From NCBI GenBank assembly GCA_963576735.1, contig OY755170.1, positions 26,458,875-26,522,874 on the forward strand: a DNA stretch of 64,000 nucleotides. The letters run 5' to 3'. This document shows positions 38,601 through 47,600 of this stretch, one piece after another. Both the position numbers and the translations under genes were made by a program. A model generated the notes under the pieces. The model was not told the DNA's origin. It did not search any database and saw only the letters and a program-made list of their open reading frames with translations. This DNA comes from Bedellia somnulentella (lineage: Eukaryota; Arthropoda; Insecta; Lepidoptera; Bedelliidae). Position 1 is the first letter of the stretch, and each line of letters starts with the position of its first letter.

Positions 38601-41600
38601 TGATTCTTTAGATTGAAAGCTAAATTCTCCTTAGCGACTCACCATTGGCAAAGCTTACATAAACATTTCATAATAAACGTATTGGATCGCAATTAAATTA
38701 GCCTCAGTCAGAAACTTTTATACACAAATTCGCTCTGCATTGATTTACATAAGGCCATTTTTGAGGAAAAATATAATGCAGTATGGTAATTTATTCAAAA
38801 CAATCCCACATACGATAAAAGCAAGGTATGAATAATATTTGTACTGTGCAAGAAGAAATAATCTTAAATTTTGTCAACTTGATGTATTAATGCATCAATT
38901 TATTTACTTATTCATTCAGTTTATTTTAGGTGCGGTGTGTAGAGGTGACTTGTCTCGGCCTCACAGTACCCCTACTCGGCTTTTATTCAAATGTAAATGT
39001 ATGGCTGTTCTCAATCTTATCTTAAGAACCATCAGCAATATTAAAAACAAAAAAGATCTTATATGTTCTCTTTGGCCGCAGCTTTTGTAAAACATCTGCT
39101 CTGATTTCATAAATCGCATATTTTCATATATTTTCAATAAATACACTTATTGTAATCATCATGACTTGCATCGAGACAAACATTCACAAGCATTCCCGGG
39201 TCATATATTAGGCAAGTCCCAAACCTTGGAATACAGGTGGCAAATATTCTGCCAATGTACAGGACTTACACTCAATCAGAGAGGTTAAGAGGGAAAACGC
39301 ACAAAGCTGCAGTATACTTATAATGTGATGTTAATACAATAAGTACTTCATATGAACAAACAAAAAATTCGCAGAAAACACAAAAGACATTTGAAGAGAA
39401 TAGATTTTAAATAATATTTGCTTCATCGCAGGGTATAAATGCACTATCCTGTTTATTTCGACGAGTCTTTTATAAATAAGTATCATAAACCCATCAGAAA
39501 CAATCCTTATAATCACCATAACTTTATTCATCCCTCGATGTTCGGTCCTTCATCTTTATACACCTCCTTGCTCTACTTCGATCACATTTAATAAGGAACC
39601 ATACCAAAATAATCTGATTTACAAAACAAAAAAACACATATTAAACACATCTCAGACAAAAAATAATAAACTTACCTGGTTTGTTAGGCATTGGTGCAAG
39701 ATGCGATGGCACGGCGTACATCTGTGCCGCGTAGGGGGACGCCCCAGCCACGTGACCGCCCATGCAGGCATCGTTGCCTACAACAATATATATAACTTAA
39801 CACGAAGGCGTAGGCAGAGATTGTACGATCAGAGAAAACATGGATTGTATTTGTATATACATACATGTACTTACAACTATAGATCCCTAGAAGGGTAGCA
39901 AGAGATTCAGATCCTTTCTTTAGCCACTTTTGGAAGTTGAGTGGGGAAAAGATAAAGGTTTTTTTTTTGTGATGGGTCTCCAACAGCATATCCCAAAAAT
40001 CACTTAAAAAGCCCAATACCATTAGTCGCTTCTTACGAACACCCACGGGAAGAAATCGGGTCGTACTTTTCTAAAGCCACACTACAGCTATTTAATATGA
40101 CTTGATATGATGATGTTAACATTGTATTGATGTACAAATTAATATATACGTACATACATACAATACTAATCATGATAGCCCCTAGAATATCGAGTGACCT
40201 GTGATCGGTTAGGATGTAACTCGACGATATAATTAATAGTTTATGATAACATATGAACAACATCCAAGGTTAGAAATAAGCATTCATATACAACTAATAA
40301 ATGATTGCCCTTAGGGGGATCTGAAACGTTTGCTTCCTCCCTGGCCGTCTGTGCGGCAATTACCATTGGCTCTGCAGCTTTGTCATCCATCCTATAGAAA
40401 CTTAAATAGCTTGAGAATCTGTATGAATACGTAATAACTTAACACCCGTTTATTGCAAAATTTTAAATACACCCAACTTTTGGTTATTTCTGTGGTGATG
40501 TATTGATCTGGGTATAGTAGACGAAGTACAAAATATGGTAGGACTATAAAGAGCAATTTAATAACATATATTGTAGTGTTTCCTCTTAGTTTTTATTCGG
40601 TGTTATAATATGTATTTTTATAGCGCTACCAAAATTGTTTCATTGAAGACGTAGTTTGGAACGGAACTCTAAAAACTATTCTTTTGTATAGTATTGAGTA
40701 GTAGTCAATTAGTAAAAGTATTTTTTTACGGAACCCTAAAAATGCGTTTTTATTTCGTCGTATTGAAGAGTAGTCAATATTTAGAAGTCATATTTACCTA
40801 GGGATCCGCTTAGGCCGACACCAGCATTTAAACCGTCGGCATTTGTGAAGAAATATGTGGTGCCGCCGACATTCTCCTGTAACAGATATTAGTAAATATC
40901 AGCTAAGAAACACTGAAGAATGGAAAAGAACGATATGATTTTATGGTTTTTTTATATCACGATGTTCGGAATGAATCAGCTTTCTGCGAACTCTTACTAC
41001 TGTTAACGTTGTTGTAATAATTCTGAAACACCCCGTCGTCGAAATAAAACCCGTTAATATAATCATAACGAAGCACCGATTTTCAGAAACCATTTTTTTC
41101 TAAATTTATATTTCTATTGTTTTGCAACGTAATATTGTTATAGTTATAGGTCTATTTTAGTTTTGATGAATGTTAATGTACTTAATATTTTCACTATATA
41201 TTATGTTAAATCAATGAAATTAAAAAATAAAAAGTTGCAATTGCTTTATATTCTTTTAGTTTAATGTAAATATTACCTGATGAATCTGAGGGTTAGCTGG
41301 CACGGCAATGAGCGTGCTGGGTGGGGAGTTTTCCGGAGTCTCCCTCAGCATGCCCTGCTGGGGGGCGAAGTAGCTCACTGGCAGATATTCGCCAATCAGG
41401 ACCTGAACAACATACATTTATGTAGTTTGTCTTGGTTTAACAACTAGCTGAACCAACAGACAACCAAAATAAGTTGACATTTACAAATTGTTGTTTAGCC
41501 GACCCGCTAAAGTTTGTTTTTAAGTAGTTTTATGAAATGTAGTTTCTAATGCCCCCTAGAGCGTAACAAACAAACTAACATTCACGTTTACAATATTAGT

Positions 41601-44600
41601 AAGGACAGAGATATTGTGAAGTCAACTTCACAAAGTTGTTGAGTAATGTCTAATTCTGAAGCTCTGGCTACACATTTGTGATCTATAGCCGTGAGTATAT
41701 GTATTTTTGGAGTTATTCTATATAAATATTATAGGTAGAAAAACTTGCTTCTGAAACCGTAATCTCAAGTATCAAAAGATTAGCCGACAATAATTATGTC
41801 ATATCAGTAACGAGAAAAGTGCAGTGTCCTACACGATGACTTTGGCTACTACCACAAATGAGAATGGCACATTGCCATAGATGAAATAAATTACAGTATA
41901 ATTATAATATATTTCTTTCCTGCATACACTTGAACTATTAATGGGTGAATTGTAATATGTAACTTTAATAAATAATTTTCAATACTTAAAGAAAGTCGGT
42001 CTCCTAAATCTTTCACATTCAATGAATAACATAAAAAGTAATCGTGTCTTATCTAAATTTAAAAAAGGTTATAATTCTATCGTTCTATTCTGAATTGTAC
42101 GAGTAATCCAATAGCTTGGAAGAAAATATGTAGTAAAAAATCGGATTACACAATAGATTACGACTTAAAAATACTTAAAGTTGATTTCGGGCAGGTTACA
42201 GAATGTGAGTGATAGAAATTGAGAGTGTGCTCAAAAAGGCAGGCGTCCGTAGTATGAAGAATAAAAGAGCATATATGAAAAGATTGATGGATGTAAACGA
42301 AGCTAGAGAGGTTTGCCAGGACCGTACGAAGTGGCGATCGATAGCCTCTGCCTACCCCAATAGGAATTAACGGCGTGAGTTTATGTATTGTATATATGTT
42401 ACAGAATGTGTCGCCATATGAAATGAAATAATTTTAAACGCCTGTCATTTCTGTAAAATAACTTCGTTAGGTGGTGAATAACATTTCGCGCTTATTAAGA
42501 TATCAATCGAGATAAAGATTGTTACGAACATATTTGAGAAATTGCTACACTTCTATTTCTTTCGAAGCATCACAAATTGAAACTTTGATTAAACATGTCA
42601 AAACTTTAAATATAATGTAATTCTACTTTGAAACAATTCTTACTTAATTTTTATATTCTCTTGCTTTTCTTTGTTATGTAACCTTAGAGAAGAATGGTTT
42701 CTGAGCAGATAAGAAAAGCTATACAGCATATATAAGATGGATTGGGTCTAACTATAGCAAAAAAGAGTGGGCCCCCTAGGGGAATTCAGACAGTGATTCA
42801 TTTTTTATTTATTAACGGTGCAAACATACTTTTAACATGAATTGAGATAAATTTGGTAGTACTTTATTGACATTGTCGTCAAAGAAAAGTTTTTTTTATA
42901 TCTATACCGTTTAGCAATTTAGTTATTTACTTCCCAGTGAGGCATAATTTCAGAATACTTATTCCAAATAACCAGATTCTCTACCACCCCTCTAAGGGAA
43001 TATCAGCTGCATGTTGAAATCACAGTTACGAAAATATTGAAACAATTATCGTGACATGAACATCACTATTCGTAATACGCGTGATGATTTCTTGAATCGC
43101 ATTTTAAACTGGAAAATTAGTGTTGGAATAAATGGGTTAAGTTGCTTAATCACTTAGAACATCATTTTTATATAAAACCTTTTAATTATTAGCTAAACCG
43201 GCAAACGTTGCATCGCCATATAAATCTATAAAATAAAAATGAAACGTTAGGGGTGGACGTTATCACTTAGGAGTAAAAATTTAGTTATAAACCTATTCTC
43301 AGACCTACAAAATGTGTATGCAAAGTTTCATTTAAAACCATCGCTGTGACACGTGAATTTTATATATTAGATAAATAAATATAGTTTTATTTGAAATTAT
43401 GTTAGTTATACAATTTACCATGTAACGAAGATATAAAAATATTTCACAAAATATGAAGTATTATGAATAAAGCAAAGGCGAACTCAATAATTCATTGCTA
43501 TTCAGTTGCAAAATTTGTCTGAATTTTGAACAGCAGAATCTTAAAATATTGTAACCTTGTCAAAGCTTTTAAAATTCTGTATTTTGTGGCGATTCAGGTT
43601 TTTTTTATCTTTAAATTAATCAACTATATAAAAAAATTACTAGCACTCAGGAGTATAACGAAACCTAACTTAACAAATAATGATTCAATTGATTTACAGT
43701 TTAACACAATGAAATACAACGTTCTTGTTAGTCAAGGATCTTTAAAATAGGTAACAAACGTTGGTCGCATACTTAGGTTACAAATTCTGCGAAGTCAGAG
43801 CCAAACAGAAAGCCTTTCAGTTTCCAAAGAATACGTTTTTCTGAGCTTTTAAGGGATATTTTTAGCAGTTGAACGCACAGTTTAGTGGCTTCATAAGATT
43901 TTAGCTCTGCTATAAGCTCCGCTACTGAAAAAGCTCAATAATTACTTCTTTGTAAAAGAGCAAAGATTAAAGAAAATATTTTTATCAAACTATTTTGGAA
44001 TTATAGTCGGTTGAGTTTCTTTTCTATTATTGATTTTTCTCCGAACATTCTAGTTTATGTTTCAAATAATGTGTGTATTGATTTAGGAATGCAATTATGC
44101 GACATTACCTGCCAAGTTGTAATTTTTAGACTTTCTGCTTACCCGTTCCATCTATACGTCTACGACGGAAGCAGGTTTTTTTTAATACTTATTGTAGTCA
44201 TCGAGTTGATTTAAAACTAAATCAAAACCTTGCTTAATAGTCTTTTGCCAACCGGGAGACGGAAACTGTGCATTATTGCACAGAACAAAACCGAACTGTG
44301 ATACATTAAAGGATAAAAAAACATTACGCTGTTCAAATCGCACGCCAGTACTTTCATGCTTTCTATAGAAATTAGAGTAGAGAAAAAATTTTAATTGTAA
44401 ATTATTAAATACACACCGGAAACTCTTCCCGAATCCAGCCCAATCGTACCTCTGTGGTGACTGAGAGAATTTAAAATCGTTAAATTTCTTTAACATAATA
44501 CTAAGGGGTGAAAACAGATATAAATATGAAGCTATTTTTAACGCTCTTATTCCTAAAGCTCCATCAATTATAAGGTGTTATATTGATCGAAACTTGCACT

Positions 44601-47600
44601 ACAACTACTGAATAGTGAAACATGGTTTAAGGTAAATATGGGTTACTTTGTGTCCAAGCAGACGACGCCCTTTACGTGTTTAGTCGGCCTATACTTGTAG
44701 TTACAGATGTATATACCCTTTGTAGTTACAGATGTATATACCCTTTGTAGTTACTACAATAACAAATTCAAGCCAGTACTTAGCAAATGGGATACGCTAG
44801 GTAAGAAAATCACAATGATATTCATCTGACTACTATCATCTAGCAGTACTAGGCTACTATTATTCAATAAAGGAGGCCTAATTGAGTAATATTAGATGAT
44901 GAACATGCATCCTCTGTATATTTCTAAGATTGTCGTCGTGGTTTTTCCTTAAAGTATTTTCACGATATAAGCAATGCGTCCATACCGTATAGATAAAAAG
45001 AGGTGGCTAAGGTATTGTTCTCTTCCATATGAAATGACTTTATTGCATAATTCGGTATATAATACTGGGGTCAAAAATTTAAAATACATTAGATAAACAT
45101 AGACGTAATAAATATAGACGAAACTTTGCAAACTATACCCATATATATAAGTTTGTTTTAAATGATAAGCAAATGAAACAGTTTTAATAGATACTACATT
45201 ATATCTGAAACTTTGTTTTAGACATTGTAACTAATGAGTAAAAACTTGGATTGGAAATTATTCGTAATTTTTTTCTTTTGTCATTAAATGGTTACTTTAA
45301 TTCGACCAACATATCTAGACTGACGATACAAAAAGCCTAAAAGAGGGAACCAGAAATTTCGAAGAAGCTACTGTGGATGTTTTAAATAATTGTAGCTTCC
45401 CGTTAAGAGTGCAAGTCCACCAGAGCTGTGAGCGCAAAACGCGTTTATTAATAACCAATTGAATCACTATGTTTAAGTATTTTGATTGATGCGACGCGAC
45501 AAGCTAATCAAGCAATTAGTTCCTACAAACACATTCCTATAAACTTTGCACTTCTGATGATAACATGTGTATGATGATACCATAATGGTGGTGGTAACAA
45601 TGATAACATGCATACGTACATACATATACTCACGTCTATAAATCCCAAAAAGGGGTAGCCAGAGCTAGAAACTCCTTAGCCGCATTTGGAAGTCGATAGG
45701 GGAGAAGATGGTAGAAATAAAGTATTGTTGGTGATGGGTCTCCAACCGCATCGCCCAAACATAACTTAAAAAAGCCCCATACCCTTAGTCGCCTCTTACG
45801 GCACCCGTGGGTAGAAGAAAGGGGTAGTGACATTCTAAGACTGCACTACATGGCAATACCAATGATAACATGATGATCATGATGATGACATTGATGATAA
45901 TAAGAAAACCAGCTTTGCTTTATACACAAAACATTACATATATTAACATAAATATACCTTGATACTAATCAACAAAAAGAAAAGAGTATATTTTGGATTT
46001 TGAAGATTTGTTAGCTTTTACCAGACTGCTTCAGAAGGAGGGTTATAATTATAATACTTACGTTAATTATTATAATTTCCAAAGATTAACTAACAAATAA
46101 AAAGAGTAAATGACCAAAATGTACATTTAAGATTGAAACATATATTTTATCTCACTAATGTTTATAAGGTTCATTGCAAACCAACCACTTAAAAAGTATC
46201 TGATTCCATTTGCACCTAACACTGGATCCATAGGGAGAGATAGCTTACTAATTTCAATCTATATACAGTAAAAAGTACCATAATATACTTTCTATTGTAA
46301 CTTAACATTAGCTCCATAACTTTTTTTTATGGGAGCCTTGACCATTGCTTGTCTACGAGGAAGAATAGAAGTTAATTTTAAACAATTACTTTACACAGAT
46401 GATTTTTAACTAGATTAAAAAACATCATAAAACATAACATAACATAAACGTTCACGCCGTTTTATCCCCGAAGGGGTTGGCAGAGGTACCAATACTCCTG
46501 AACTCACATGGCAAGCGCCATCTAGTTTCCAGAGAAGGTACCCACGTTTTGCTTAGACAGTGTACTCACGTGATAGGGGGCAGGCCTATCGCCGTTTTGT
46601 ACGAATACACTGTCACATGACTAAGTACAACTCAGCCATGTGGGTTTCCTCACGATGTTTTCCCTCACCGTTAGCAACCATGATAAATTAACCACACATA
46701 TGACTTTAGAAAAGACAAATTGGTGTAGGCCCGTCCCAGGATTGGAACTCACGCCCTTCTGTTTTTCGGGCGGGTGTTCTTACCCACTGGACTATCATGT
46801 CGCCATGTCATTAAAAAACATCAATACTGGGATTTATCACAAAAAAAGATAGCCATCACTTAAAAATCAAATTAAAACTTGCAATTTTTGCCTGCCAACA
46901 CAGCAGCGACATAAAAACATTAATATTAAGGAATGTCGATGATGAGTTGACAAATGAATTGCTATAATCCATCAAAATCTGTGTTGCTGTGCGTTTCTAA
47001 AAGCATCAGTAGTATTAGAACCCAAATCTGGGAATTACACTAACCAGATATGATTGGAACAAAAACTCACACAAAGACTGCGGAAAAAAACATACAACAA
47101 TCATGGCAGAAGCATATATAGACATGAGATAACTTTGATTGGCAACAAGAATCATAACAGGACACTGCTCACTGAACTAACACTAGGAATTGCAGACTGT
47201 GCAGAGCCTGCATTGAGGATGAGAAGACAGTAAACCTTGTAAGGTTTCAGTGTAACAACATAAATGACCAAGGCCACACAACTTTGGAAAATACAAGTAG
47301 TATGACAAAATATGTTAGATAACTTGTGGACTTATGCATAGAGCTGAGGTGGACTGAATAACATAAAAGTGGCCAACAATAATAGAAAGTGAACAAAACC
47401 AAGGATATAAAATGCTCACAGCAACACTTTTTACAATAGTGTAAATGCACATTTAAAGTAGCACATCCCAAGATGTGGGCACATTTTTGTTTAGTTCCAA
47501 ACTTTTTAGCTATGCTATTTGGTGTTATTACTGTGAGAAAAAGTCTTTTTTATTCATTTACTGATGTTAGATAAATAATATGCAGATCACAACTGCCCCA

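Larger units (their letters stand above)
42396..45609 (-). other. PAN3 intron 2, middle part
   Basis: AT-rich. It contains an E-like repeat end at 43262-43372 (GTGACACGTGAATTTTATAT) and a short tandem repeat at 44690-44755. The 104-codon frame at 44182-44496 (minus) matches nothing I know. Confidence 0.45.

Noticed and set aside
40266..40391. Extra PAN3 exon: minus-strand MDDKAAEPMVIAAQTAREEA after a CTATAG acceptor
   Set aside because: Joined to exon 4 it hits a stop in the required frame, and exon 4 already joins exon 5 perfectly. It could be a poison exon or a transposon scrap; support is too weak to list.
44182..44496. 104-codon minus-strand open frame
   Set aside because: No recognisable motif, no splice context, AT-biased codons; likely chance.
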